Assembly: GCA_037783545.1 (NCBI GenBank)
Contig: JBBELK010000519.1
Location: 1-64,000, forward strand
Length of the DNA: 64,000 bases
Direction: 5' to 3'
From: Henricia sp. BOLD:AAB3569
Lineage: Eukaryota > Echinodermata > Asteroidea > Spinulosida > Echinasteridae
This document shows positions 1-11,394 of this stretch, in pieces; positions within the stretch are counted from its first letter, which is position 1, and every line of letters begins with the position of its first letter. Made by a program: the position numbers and the translations under genes. The notes beneath the pieces are model-generated. The model searched no databases, was not told where the DNA came from, and saw only the letters and a program-made list of their open reading frames with translations.

Positions 1-1341
1 GTCCGAAGGACTGAGCATGCGCACGAGTCAGGAGTACACCAAAGAGGTGTGTACAGACAGCCACAGGTTGCGGGAGCATCCAGGAAGCGCCAACCCCTTT
101 TTTCCCTAAACTCTGAAATTTCTCTGCCATTTCCCGGCGAAAGTCTGTCAATTTTTTAGGACAAGTGCGCAATATAGAGTCTTTGGAGCATGCAAAATTT
201 GAAGTTCGTCGGAAAATATTTCGACCTCCAAATTTGCCGATGTTTGGACCACACTTTGACCAAAATCCCGTCCCAAACTGGGCCGTGTCAACGACAGTCC
301 GAAGGACTGAGCATGCGCACGAGTCAGGAGTACACCAAAGAGGTGTGTACAGACAGCCACAGGTTGCGGGAGCATCCAGGAAGCGCCAACCCCTTTTTTT
401 CCTAAACTCTGAAATTTTTCTTCCATTTCCCGGCAAAAGTCTGTCAATTTTTTAGGACAAGTGCGCAATATAGAGTCTTTGGAGCATGCAAAATTTGAAG
501 TTCGTCGGAAAATTTTTCGACCTCCAAATTTGCCGACGTTTGGACCACACTTTGACCAAAATCCCGTCCCAAACTGGGCCGTGTCAACGACAGTCCGAAG
601 GACTGAGCATGCGCACGAGTCAGGAGTACACCAAAGAGGTGTGTACAGACAGCGACAGGTTGCGGGAGCATCCAGGAAGCGCCAACCCCTTTTTTTCCTA
701 AACTCTGAAATTTCTCTGCCATTTCCCGGCGAAAGTCTGTCAATTTTTTAGGACAAGTGCGCAATATAGAATCTTTGGAGCATGCAAAATTTGAAGTTCG
801 TCGGAAAATTTTTCGACCTCCAAATTTGCCGACGTTTGGACCACACTTTGACCAAAATATCGTCCCAAACTGGGCCGTGTCAACGACAGTCCGAAGGACT
901 GAGCATGCGCACGAGTCAGGAGTACACCAAAGAGGTGTGTACAGACAGCCACAGGTTGCGGGAGCATCCAGGAAGCGCCAACCCCTTTTTTTCCTAAACT
1001 CTGAAATTTCTCTGCCATTTCCCGGCGAAAGTCTGTCAATTTTTTAGGACAAGTGCGCAATATAGAATCTTTGGAGCATGCAAAATTTGAAGTTCGTCGG
1101 AAAATTTTTCGACCTCCAAATTTCCCGACGTTTGGACCACACTTTGACCAAAATCCCGTCCCAAACTGGGCCGTGTCAACGACAGTCCGAAGGACTGAGC
1201 ATGCGCACGAGTCAGGAGTACACCAAAGAGGTGTGTACAGACAGCCACAGGTTGCGGGAGCATCCAGGAAGCGCCAACCCCTTTTTTTCCTAAACTCTGA
1301 AATTTCTCTGCCATTTCCCGGCGAAAGTCTGTCAATTTTTT

Positions 1342-4303
1342 AGGACAAGTGCGCAATATAGAGTCTTTGGAGCATGCAAAATTTGAAGTTCGTCGGAAAA
1401 TTTTTCGACCTCCAAATTTGCCGACGTTTGGACCACACTTTGACCAAAATCCCGTCCCAAACTGGGCCGTGTCAACGACAGTCCGAAGGACTGAGCATGC
1501 GCACGAGTCAGGAGTACACCAAAGAGGTGTGTACAGACAGCCACAGGTTGCGGGAGCATCCAGGAAGAGCCAACCCCTTTTTTTCCTAAACTCTGAAATT
1601 TCTCTGCCATTTCCCGGCGAAAGTCTGTCAATTTTTTAGGACAAGTGCGCAATATAGGGTCTTTGGAGCATGCAAAATTTGAAGTTCGTCGGAAAATTTT
1701 TCGACCTCAAAATTTGCCGACGTTTGGACCACACTTTGACCAAAATCCCGACCCAAACTGTGCCGTGTCAACGACAGTCTGAAAGACTGAGCATGCGCAC
1801 GAGTCAGGAGTACACCAAAGAGGTGTGTACAGACAGCCACAGGTTGCGGGAGCATCCAGGAAGCGCCAACCCCTTTTTTTCCTAAACTCTGAATTTTCTC
1901 TGCCATTTCCCGGCGAAAGTCTGTCAATTTTTTAGGACAAGTGCGCAATATAGAGTCTTTGGAGCATGCAAAATTTGAAGTTCGTCGGAAAATTTTTCGA
2001 CCTTCAAATTTGCCGACGTTTGGACCACACTTTGACCAAAATCCCGTCCCAAACTGGGCCGTGTCAACGACAGTCCGAAGGACTGAGCATGCGCACGAGT
2101 CAGGAGTACACCAAAGAGGTGTGTACAGACAGCCACAGGTTGCGGGAGCATCCAGGAAGCGCCAACCCCTTTTTTTCCTAAACTCTGAAATTTCTCTGCC
2201 ATTTCCCGGCGAAAGTCTGTCAATTTTTTAGGACAAGTGCGCAATATAGAGTCTTTGGAGCATGCAAAATTTGAAGTTCGTCGGAAAATTGTTCGACCTC
2301 CAAATTTGCCGACGTTTGGACCACACTTTGACCAAAATCCCGTCCCAAACTGGGCCGTGTCAACGACAGTCCGAAGGACTGAGCATGCGCACGAGTCAGG
2401 AGTACACCAAAGAGGTGTGTACAGACAGCCACAGGTTGCGGGAGCATCCAGGAAGCGCCAACCCCTTTTTTGTCCTAAACTCTGAAATTTCTCTGCCATT
2501 TCCCGGCGAAAGTCTGTCATTTTTTTAGGACAAGTGCGCAATATAGAGTCTTTGGAGCATGCAAAATTTGAAGTTCGTCGGAAAATTTTTCGACCTCCAA
2601 ATTTGCCGACGTTTGGACCACACTTTGACCAAAATCCCGTCCCAAACTGGGCCGTGTCAACGACAGTCCGAAGGACTGAGCATGCGCACGAGTCAGGAGT
2701 ACACCAAAGAGGTGTGTACAGACAGCCACAGGTTGCGGGAGCATCCAGGAAGCGCCAACCCCTTTTTTTCCTAAACTTTGAAATTTCTCTGCCATTTCCC
2801 GGCGAAAGTCTGTCAATTTTTTAGGACAAGTGCGCAATATAGAGTCTTTGGAGCATGCAAAATTTGAAGTTCGTTGGAAAATTTTTCGACCTCCAAATTT
2901 GCCGACGTTTGGACCACACTTTGACCAAATTCCCGTCCCAAACTGGGCCGTGTCAACGACAGTCCGAAGGACTGAGCATGCGCACGAGTCAGGAGTACAC
3001 CAAAGAGGTGTGTACAGACAGCCACAGGTTGCGGGAGCATCCAGGAAGAGCCAACCCCTTTTTTTCCTAAACTCTGAAATTTCTCTGCCATTTCCCGGCG
3101 AAAGTCTGTCAATTTTTTAGGACAAGTGCGCAATATAGGGTCTTTGGAGCATGCAAAATTTGAAGTTCGTCGGAAAATTTTTCGACCTCAAAATTTGCCG
3201 ACGTTTGGACCACACTTTGACCAAAATCCCGACCCAAACTGTGCCGTGTCAACGACAGTCTGAAGGACTGAGCATGCGCACGAGTCAGGAGTACACCAAA
3301 GAGGTGTGTACAGACAGCCACAGGTTGCGGGAGCATCCAGGAAGCGCCAACCCCTTTTTTTCCTAAACTCTGAATTTTCTCTGCCATTTCCCGGCGAAAG
3401 TCTGTCAATTTTTTAGGACAAGTGCGCAATATAGAGTCTTTGGAGCATGCAAAATTTGAAGTTCGTCGGAAAATTTTTCGACCTTCAAATTTGCCGACGT
3501 TTGGACCACACTTTGACCAAAATCCCGTCCCAAACTGGGCCGTGTCAACGACAGTCCGAAGGACTGAGCATGCGCACGAGTCAGGAGTACACCAAAGAGG
3601 TGTGTACAGACAGCCACAGGTTGCGGGAGCATCCAGGAAGCGCCAACCCCTTTTTTTCCTAAACTCTGAAATTTCTCTGCCATTTCCCGGCGAAAGTCTG
3701 TCAATTTTTTAGGACAAGTGCGCAATATAGAGTCTTTGGAGCATGCAAAATTTGAAGTTCGTCGGAAAATTTTTCGACCTCCAAATTTGCCGACGTTTGG
3801 ACCACACTTTGACCAAAATCCCGTCCCAAACTGGGCCGTGTCAACGACAGCCCGAAGGACTGAGCATGCGCACGAGTCAGGAGTACACCAAAGAGGTGTG
3901 TACAGACAGCCACAGGTTGCGGGAGCATCCAGGAAGCGCCAACCCCTTTTTTGTCCTAAACTCTGAAATTTCTCTGCCATTTCCCGGCGAAAGTCTGTCA
4001 TTTTTTTAGGACAAGTGCGCAATATAGAGTCTTTGGAGCATGCAAAATTTGAAGTTCGTCGGAAAATTTTTCGACCTCCAAATTTGCCGACGTTTGGACC
4101 ACACTTTGACCAAAATCCCGTCCCAAACTGGGCCGTGTCAACGACAGTCCGAAGGACTGAGCATGCGCACGAGTCAGGAGTACACCAAAGAGGTGTGTAC
4201 AGACAGCCACAGGTTGCGGGAGCATCCAGGAAGCGCCAACCCCTTTTTTTCCTAAACTTTGAAATTTCTCTGCCATTTCCCGGCGAAAGTCTGTCAATTT
4301 TTT
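1342..4303 (+). repeat. Family A 5-mer higher-order repeat, two 1,481-bp units
   Basis: Units 1342-2822 and 2823-4303 share monomer-specific variants in the same order. Monomer 1 has GGAAGAGCC. Monomer 2 has AGGGTCTTTGG, CTCAAAATTTG, GACCCAAACTGTGCC and TCTGAATTTTC. Monomer 3 has GACCTTCAAATT. Monomer 4 has an extra base in the tract (TTTTTTGTCC) and GTCATTTTTTT. Monomer 5 has AAACTTTGAAATT. The offset is five monomers plus one base. The second unit has a few private changes, for example CAGCCCGAAGG near 3849. Monomers 4 and 5 are echoed once more at 4304-4896, giving an appended dimer. Confidence 0.9.
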
Positions 4304-4896
4304 AGGACAAGTGCGCAATATAGAGTCTTTGGAGCATGCAAAATTTGAAGTTCGTCGGAAAATTTTTCGACCTCCAAATTTGCCGACGTTTGGACCACAC
4401 TTTGACCAAAATCCCGTCCCAAACTGGGCCGTGTCAACGACAGTCCGAAGGACTGAGCATGCGCACGAGTCAGGAGTACACCAAAGAGGTGTGTACAGAC
4501 AGCCACAGGTTGCGGGAGCATCCAGGAAGCGCCAACCCCTTTTTTTTCCTAAACTCTGAAATTTCTCTGCCATTTCCCGGCGAAAGTCTGTCATTTTTTT
4601 AGGACAAGTGCGCAATATAGAGTCTTTGGAGCATGCAAAATTTGAAGTTCGTCGGAAAATTTTTCGACCTCCAAATTTGCCGACGTTTGGACCACACTTT
4701 GACCAAAATCCCGTCCCAAACTGGGCCGTGTCAACGACAGTCCGAAGGACTGAGCATGCGCACGAGTCAGGAGTACACCAAAGAGGTGTGTACAGACAGC
4801 CACAGGTTGCGGGAGCATCCAGGAAGCGCCAACCCCTTTTTTCCCTAAACTTTGAAATTTCTCTGCCATTTCCCGGCGAAAGTCTGTCAATTTTTT
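4304..4896 (+). repeat. Extra family A dimer following the 5-mer repeat
   Basis: Two monomers (4304-4600 and 4601-4896) resemble the fourth and fifth monomers of the preceding 1,481-bp unit. The first has an eight-T tract and GTCATTTTTTT, and the second has AAACTTTGAAATT. They look like a partial third unit, or a local dimer duplication at the unit end. Confidence 0.7.
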
Positions 4897-7264
4897 AGGA
4901 CAAGTGCGCAAAATAGAGTCTTTGGAGCATGCAAAATTTGAAGTTCGTCGGAAAATTTTTCGACCTCCCAATTTGCCGACGTTTGGACCACACTTTGACC
5001 AAAATCCCGTCCCAAACTGGGCCGTGTCAACGACAGTCCGAAGGACTGAGCATGCGCACGAGTCAGGAGTACACCCAAGAGGTGTGTACAGACAGCCACA
5101 GGTTGCGGGAGCATCCAGGAAGCGCCAACCCCTTTTTTTCCTAAACTCTGAAATTTCTCTTCCATTTCCCGGCGAAAGTCTGTCAATTTTGTAGGACAAG
5201 TGCGCAATATAGAGTCTTTGGAGCATGCAAAATTTGAAGTTCGTCGGAAAATTTTTCGACCTCCAAATTTGCCGACGTTTGGACCACACTTTGACCAAAA
5301 TCCCGTCCCAAACTGGGCCGTGTCAACGACAGTCCGAAGGACTGAGCATGCGCACGAGTCAGGAGTACACCAAAGAGGTGTGTACAGACAGCCACAGGTA
5401 GCGGGAGCATCCAGGAAGCGCCAACCCCTTTTTTTCCTAAACTCTGAAATTTCTCTGCCATTTCCCGACGAAAGTCTGTCAATTTTTTAGGACAAGTGCG
5501 CAATATAGAGTCTTTGGAGCATGCAAAATTTGAAGTTCGTCGGAAAATATTTCGACCTCCAAATTTGCCGACGTTTGGACCACACTTTGACCAAAATCCC
5601 GTCCCAAACTGGGCCGTGTCAACGACAGTCCGAAGGACTGAGCATGCGCACGAGTCAGGAGTACACCAAAGAGGTGTGTACAGACAGCCACAGGTTGCGG
5701 GAGCATCCAGGAAGCGCCAACCCCTTTTTTTCCTAAACTCTGAAATTTTTCTTCCATTTCCCGGCAAAAGTCTGTCAATTTTTTAGGACAAGTGCGCAAT
5801 ATAGAGTCTTTGGAGCATGCAGAATTTGAAGTTCGTCGGAAAATTTTTCGACCTCCAAATTTGCCGACGTTTGGACCACACTTTGACCAAAATCCCGTCC
5901 CAAACTGGGCCGTGTCAACGACAGTCCGAAGGACTGAGCATGCGCACGAGTCAGGAGTACACCAAAGAGGTGTGTACAGACAGCCACAGGTTGCGGGAGC
6001 ATCCAGGAAGCGCCAACCCCTTTTTTTCCTAAACTCTGAAATTTCTCTGCCATTTCCCGACCAAAGTCTGTCAATTTTTTAGGACAAGTGCGCAATATAG
6101 AGTCTTTGGAGCATGCAAAATTTGAAGTTCGTCGGAAAATTTTTCGACCTCCAAATTTGCCGACGTTTGGACCACACTTTGACCAAAATCCCGTCCCAAA
6201 CTGGGCCGTGTCAACGACAGTCCGAAGGACTGAGCATGCGCACGAGTCAGGAGTACACCCAAGAGGTGTGTACAGACAGCCACAGGTTGCGGGAGCATCC
6301 AGGAAGCGCCAACCCCTTTTTTTCCTAAACTCTGAAATTTCTCTTCCATTTCCCGGCGAAAGTCTGTCAATTTTGTAGGACAAGTGCGCAATATAGAGTC
6401 TTTGGAGCATGCAAAATTTGAAGTTCGTCGGAAAATTTTTCGACCTCCAAATTTGCCGACGTTTGGACCACACTTTGACCAAAATCCCGTCCCAAACTGG
6501 GCCGTGTCAACGACAGTCCGAAGGACTGAGCATGCGCACGAGTCAGGAGTACACCAAAGAGGTGTGTACAGACAGCCACAGGTTGCGGGAGCATCCAGGA
6601 AGCGCCAACCCCTTTTTTTCCTAAACTCTGAAATTTCTCTGCCATTTCCCGACGAAAGTCTGTCAATTTTTTAGGACAAGTGCGCAATATAGAGTCTTTG
6701 GAGCATGCAAAATTTGAAGTTCGTCGGAAAATATTTCGACCTCCAAATTTGCCGACGTTTGGACCACACTTTGACCAAAATCCCGTCCCAAACTGGGCCG
6801 TGTCAACGACAGTCCGAAGGACTGAGCATGCGCACGAGTCAGGAGTACACCAAAGAGGTGTGTACAGACAGCCACAGGTTGCGGGAGCATCCAGGAAGCG
6901 CCAACCCCTTTTTTTCCTAAACTCTGAAATTTTTCTTCCATTTCCCGGCAAAAGTCTGTCAATTTTTTAGGACAAGTGCGCAATATAGAGTCTTTGGAGC
7001 ATGCAGAATTTGAAGTTCGTCGGAAAATTTTTCGACCTCCAAATTTGCCGACGTTTGGACCACACTTTGACCAAAATCCCGTCCCAAACTGGGCCGTGTC
7101 AACGACAGTCCGAAGGACTGAGCATGCGCACGAGTCAGGAGTACACCAAAGAGGTGTGTACAGACAGCCACAGGTTGCGGGAGCATCCAGGAAGCGCCAA
7201 CCCCTTTTTTTCCTAAACTCTGAAATTTCTCTGCCATTTCCCGACCAAAGTCTGTCAATTTTTT
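4897..7264 (+). repeat. Family A 4-mer higher-order repeat, two 1,184-bp units
   Basis: Units 4897-6080 and 6081-7264 repeat a series of markers at offset 1,184: ACACCCAAGAGG (5073/6257), ATTTTGTAGGAC, CCCGACGAAAG, GGAAAATATTTCG (5541/6725), CCCGGCAAAAG, GCAGAATTTG (5819/7003) and CCCGACCAAAG. The first half of the first unit differs (AAAATAGAG, CCTCCCAATTT), so the duplicated stretch begins inside that monomer. The monomer at 158-453 carries the same AATATTTCG and GGCAAAAG pair and is a more distant relative of the third monomer of this unit. Confidence 0.9.
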
Positions 7265-7560
7265 AGGACAAGTGCGCAATATAGAGTCTTTGGAGCATGC
7301 AAAATTTGAAGTTCGTCGGAAAATTTTTCGACCTCCAAATTTGCCGACGTTTGGACCACACTTTGACCAAAATCCCGTCCCAAACTGGGCCGTGTCAACG
7401 ACAGTCCGAAGGACTGAGCATGCGCACGAGTCAGGAGTACACCAAAGAGGTGTGTACAGACAGCCACAGGTTGCGGGAGCATCCAGGAAGCGCCAACCCC
7501 TTTTTTTCCTAAACTCTGAAATTTCTCTGCCATTTCCCGGCGAAAGTCTGTCAATTTTTT
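7265..7560 (+). repeat. Representative family A monomer (296 bp)
   Basis: This copy matches the majority base at essentially every position and can serve as the type monomer. In order it holds a TGCGCA palindrome, a first GCATGC, the dyad at 7314-7349, a block ending ACTTTGACCAAAATCCCG, a second GCATGC within CTGAGCATGCGCACG, the CAAAGAGGTGTGTACAGACA block, a T-rich tract, GAAATTTC (a perfect 8-bp palindrome), CCCGGCGAAAG and a closing T run. No promoter, splice or polyadenylation logic is evident. Confidence 0.9.
7314..7349. other. Conserved dyad (potential hairpin) in the family A monomer
   Basis: The left arm CGTCGGAAAATTT (7314-7326) and right arm AAATTTGCCGACG (7337-7349) are complementary at 12 of 13 positions and are separated by the 10-base loop TTCGACCTCC. 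The same element recurs in almost every A monomer, with occasional changes such as GTGGG in the left arm or CCCAATTT at the loop edge. It could extrude as a cruciform or bind a dimeric protein. Neither is shown by sequence alone. Confidence 0.75.
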
Positions 7561-8745
7561 AGGACAAGTGCGCAATATAGAATCTTTGGAGCATGCAAAA
7601 TTTGAAGTTCGTCGGAAAATTTTTCGACCTCCAAATTTCCCGACGTTTGGACCACACTTTGACCAAAATCCCGTCCCAAACTGGGCCGTGTCAACGACAG
7701 TCCGAAGGACTGAGCATGCGCACGAGTCAGGAGTACACCAAAGAGGTGTGTACAGACAGCCACAGGTTGCGGGAGCATCCAGGAAGCGCCAACCCCTTTT
7801 TTTCCTAAACTCTGAAATTTCTCTGCCATTTCCCGGCGAAAGTCTGTCAATTTTTTAGGACAAGTGCGCAATATAGAGTCTTTGGAGCATGCAAAATTTG
7901 AAGTTCGTCGGAAAATTTTTCGACCTCCAAATTTGCCGACGTTTGGACCACACTTTGACCAAAATCCCGTCCCAAACTGGGCCGTGTCAACGACAGTCCG
8001 AAGGACTGAGCATGCGCACGAGTCAGGAGTACACCAAAGAGGTGTGTACAGACAGCCACAGGTTGCGGGAGCATCCAGGAAGCTCCAACCCCTTTTTTTT
8101 CCTAAACTCTGAAATTTCTCTGCCATTTCCCGGCGAAAGTCTGTCAATTTTTTAGGACAAGTGCGCAATATAGAGTCTTTGGAGCATGCAAAATTTGAAG
8201 TTCGTCGGAAAATTTTTCGACCTCCAAATTTGCCGACGTTTGGACCACACTTTGACCAAAATCCCGTCCCAAACTGGGCCGTGTCAACGACAGTCCGAAG
8301 GACTGAGCATGCGCACGAGTCAGGAGTACACCAAAGAGGTGTGTACAGACAGCCACAGGTTGCGGGAGCATCCAGGAAGAGCCAACCCCTTTTTTTCCTA
8401 AACTCTGAAATTTCTCTGCCATTTCCCGGCGAAAGTCTGTCAATTTTTTAGGACAAGTGCGCAATATAGGGTCTTTGGAGCATGCAAAATTTGAAGTTCG
8501 TCGGAAAATTTTTCGACCTCAAAATTTGCCGACGTTTGGACCACACTTTGACCAAAATCCCGACCCAAACTGTGCCGTGTCAACGACAGTCTGAAGGACT
8601 GAGCATGCGCACGAGTCAGGAGTACACCAAAGAGGTGTGTACAGACAGCCACAGGTTGCGGGAGCATCCAGGAAGCGCCAACCCCTTTTTTTCCTAAACT
8701 CTGAAATTTCTCTTCCATTTACCGGCGAAAGTCTGTCAATTTTGT

Positions 8746-9036
8746 AGGACAAGTGCGCAATATAGAGTCTTTGGAGCATGCAAAATTTGAAGTTCGTCGG
8801 AAAATTTTTCGACCTCCAAATTTGCCGACGTTTGGACCACACTTTGACCAAAATCCCGTCCCAAACCGTGTCAACGACAGTCCGAAGGACTGAGCATGCG
8901 CACGAGTCAGGAGTACACCAAAGAGGTGTGTACAGACAGCCACAGGTTGCAGGAGCATCCAGGAAGCGCCAACCCCTTTTTTTCCTAAACTTTGAAATTT
9001 CTCTGCCATTTCCCGGCGAAAGTCTGTCAATTTTTT
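8746..9036 (+). repeat. Family A monomer with 5-bp deletion (291 bp)
   Basis: The usual CCAAACTGGGCCGTG is shortened to CCAAACCGTG near 8866, removing five bases. It has GGTTGCAGGAGC downstream and is nearly identical to the 291-bp monomer at 11104-11394. A 291-bp length is divisible by three, so this copy does not shift reading frames, unlike its 296-bp neighbours. Confidence 0.9.
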
Positions 9037-10812
9037 AGAACAAGTGCGCAAAATAGAGTCTTTGGAGCATGCAAAATTTGAAGTTCGTGGGAAAATTTTT
9101 CGACCTCCCAATTTGCCGACGTTTGGACCACACTTTGACCAAAATCCCGTCCCAAACTGGGCTGTGTCAACGACATCCGGAAGGACTGAGCATGCGCACG
9201 AGTCAGGAGTACACCAAAGAGGTGTGTACAGACAGCCACAGGTTGCGGGAGCATCCAGGAAGCGCCAACCCCTTTTTTTCCTAAACTCTGAAATTTCTCT
9301 TCCATTTCCCGGCGAAAGTCTGTCAATTTTGTAGGACAAGTGCGCAATATAGAGTCTTTGGAGCATGCAAAATTTGAAGTTCGTCGGACAATTTTTCGAC
9401 CTCCAAATTTGCCGACGTTTGGACCACACTTTGACCAAAATCCCGTCCCAAACTGGGCCGTGTCAACGACAGTCCGAAGGACTGAGCATGCGCACGAGTC
9501 AGGAGTACACCAAAGAGGTGTGTACAGACAGCCACAGGTTGAGGGAGCATCCAGGAAGCGCCAACCCCTTTTTTTCCTAAACTCTGAAATTTCTCTTCCA
9601 TTTCCCGGCGAAAGTCTGTCAATTTTGTAGGACAAGTGTGCAATATAGAGTCTTTGGAGCATGCAAAATTTGAAGTTCGTGGGAAAATTTTTCGACCTCC
9701 CAATTTGCCGACGTTTGGACCACACTTTGACCAAAATCCCGTCCCAAACTGGGCCGTGTCAACGACAGTCCGAAGGACTGAGCATGCGCACGAGTCAGGA
9801 GTACACCAAAGAGGTGTGTACAGACAGCCACAGGTTGCGGGAGCATCCAGGAAGCGCCAACCCCTTTTTTTCCTAAACTCTGAAATTTCTCTTCCATTTC
9901 CCGGCGAAAGTCTGTCAATTTTGTAGGACAAGTGCGCAATATAGAGTCTTTGGAGCATGCAAAATTTGAAGTTCGTCGGAAAATTTTTCGACCTCCCAAT
10001 TTGCCGACGTTTGGACCACACTTTGACCAAAATCCCGTCCCAAACTGGGCCGTGTCAACGACAGTCCGAAGGACTGAGCATGCGCACGAGTCAGGAGTAC
10101 ACCAAAGAGGTGTGTACAGACAGCCACAGGTTGAGGGAGCATCCAGGAAGCGCCAACCCCTTTTTTTCCTAAACTCTGAAATTTCTCTTCCATTTCCCGG
10201 CGAAAGTCTGTCAATTTTGTAGGACAAGTGTGCAATATAGAGTCTTTGGAGCATGCAAAATTTGAAGTTCGTCGGAAAATTTTTCGACCTCCAAATTTTC
10301 CGACGTTTGGACCACACTTTGACCAAAATCCCGTCCCAAACTGGGCCGTGTCAACGACAGTCCGAAGGACTGAGCATGCGCACGAGTCAGGAGTACACCA
10401 AAGAGGTGTGTACAGACAGCCACAGGTTGCGGGAGCATCCAGGAAGCGCCAACCCCTTTTTTTCCTAAACTCTGAAATTTCTCTTCCATTTCCCGGCGAA
10501 AGTCTGTCAATTTTGTAGGACAAGTGCGCAATATAGAGTCTTTGGAGCATGCAAAATTTGAAGTTCGTCGGAAAATTTTTCGACCTCCCAATTTGCCGAC
10601 GTTTGGACCACACTTTGACCAAAATCCCGTCCCAAACTGGGCCGTGTCAACGACAGTCCGAAGGACTGAGCATGCGCACGAGTCAGGAGTACACCAAAGA
10701 GGTGTGTACAGACAGCCACAGGTTGCGGGAGCATCCAGGAAGCGCCAACCCCTTTTTTTCCTAAACTCTGAAATTTCTCTTCCATTTCCCGGCGAAAGTC
10801 TGTCAATTTTGT

Positions 10813-11103
10813 AGGACAAGTGCGCAATATAGAGTCTTTGGAGCATGCAAAATTTGAAGTTCGTCGGAAAATTTTTCGACCTCCAAATTTGCCGACGTTT
10901 GGACCACACTTTGACCAAAATCCCGTCCCAAACCGTGTCAACGACAGTCCGAAGGACTGAGCATGCGCACGAGTCAGGAGTACACCAAAAAGGTGTGTAC
11001 AGACAGCCACAGGTTGCGGGAGCATCCAGGAAGCGCCAACCCCTTTTTTTCCTAAACTCTGAAATTTCTCTTCCATTTCCCGGCGAAAGTCTGTCAATTT
11101 TGT
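10813..11103 (+). repeat. Family A monomer with 5-bp deletion (291 bp), second copy
   Basis: It has the same CCAAACCGTG deletion junction (near 10933), with a private AAAAAGGTGTG in place of AAAGAGGTGTG. It lies directly before another 291-bp monomer, so the deletion allele was duplicated locally. Confidence 0.9.
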
Positions 11104-11394
11104 AGGACAAGTGCGCAATATAGAGTCTTTGGAGCATGCAAAATTTGAAGTTCGTCGGAAAATTTTTCGACCTCCAAATTTGCCGACGTTTGGACCACAC
11201 TTTGACCAAAATCCCGTCCCAAACCGTGTCAACGACAGTCCGAAGGACTGAGCATGCGCACGAGTCAGGAGTACACCAAAGAGGTGTGTACAGACAGCCA
11301 CAGGTTGCAGGAGCATCCAGGAAGCGCCAACCCCTTTTTTTCCTAAACTTTGAAATTTCTCTGCCATTTCCCGGCGAAAGTCTGTCAATTTTTT
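11104..11394 (+). repeat. Family A monomer with 5-bp deletion (291 bp), last pure A copy
   Basis: The deletion junction lies near 11224. It also carries GGTTGCAGGAGC and AAACTTTGAAATT, as in 8746-9036. It is the last monomer wholly of family A before the junction. Confidence 0.9.

Larger units (their letters stand above)
7265..8745 (+). repeat. Family A block related to the left end of the window
   Basis: The monomer at 7561 shares AGAATCTTTGG and AAATTTCCCGACG with the monomer at 1046. The monomers at 8154 and 8450 share GGAAGAGCC, and the AGGGTCTTTGG plus GACCCAAACTGTGCC set, with those at 1342 and 1638. Between them one monomer (7857-8153, with GGAAGCTCC and an extra T) has no counterpart. 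The block is therefore a copy of the 1046-1933 segment, displaced by about 6.5 kb and altered by one inserted monomer. Confidence 0.75.
1..11394 (+). repeat. Satellite family A subarray (38 complete 296-bp monomers)
   Basis: A 157-bp partial copy is followed by 38 complete monomers starting at 158. Thirty-one are 296 bp, four are 297 bp (one extra T) and three are 291 bp. Family A is recognised by AGTCTTTGGAGCATGC, ATCCCGTCCC, ACTGGGCCGTGTCAACG, CGAAGGACTG, CACGAGTCAGG and CGCCAACCCC. Because 296 is not a multiple of three, every reading frame shifts from one monomer to the next, so open frames here are short. Copies are highly similar to one another and their variants are shared in blocks, described below. 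Confidence 0.96.
8746..11394 (+). repeat. Boundary-proximal family A block with 8-mer and dimer periodicity
   Basis: Two monomers at 8746-9332 carry a distinctive set: a 5-bp deletion, GGTTGCAGGAGC, TTTTTTAGAACAAG, GCAAAATAGAG, GTTCGTGGGAAAA and CCTCCCAATTT. The same set reappears 2,358 bp later (from 11104), running straight into the chimeric junction monomer. In between, 9333-10516 is a dimer repeat of 592 bp marked by GTTGAGGGAGC (9540/10132) and GTGTGCAATAT (9637/10229). TTTTGTAGGAC is common throughout. The monomer at 9037 also has a private GACATCCGGAAGG in place of GACAGTCCGAAGG. Confidence 0.85.

Noticed and set aside
148-468. Short open frames of 60-110 codons on both strands in every monomer
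   Set aside because: They are the same few frames repeated once per monomer, overlapping each other on both strands. They are shadows of the repeat, not genes.
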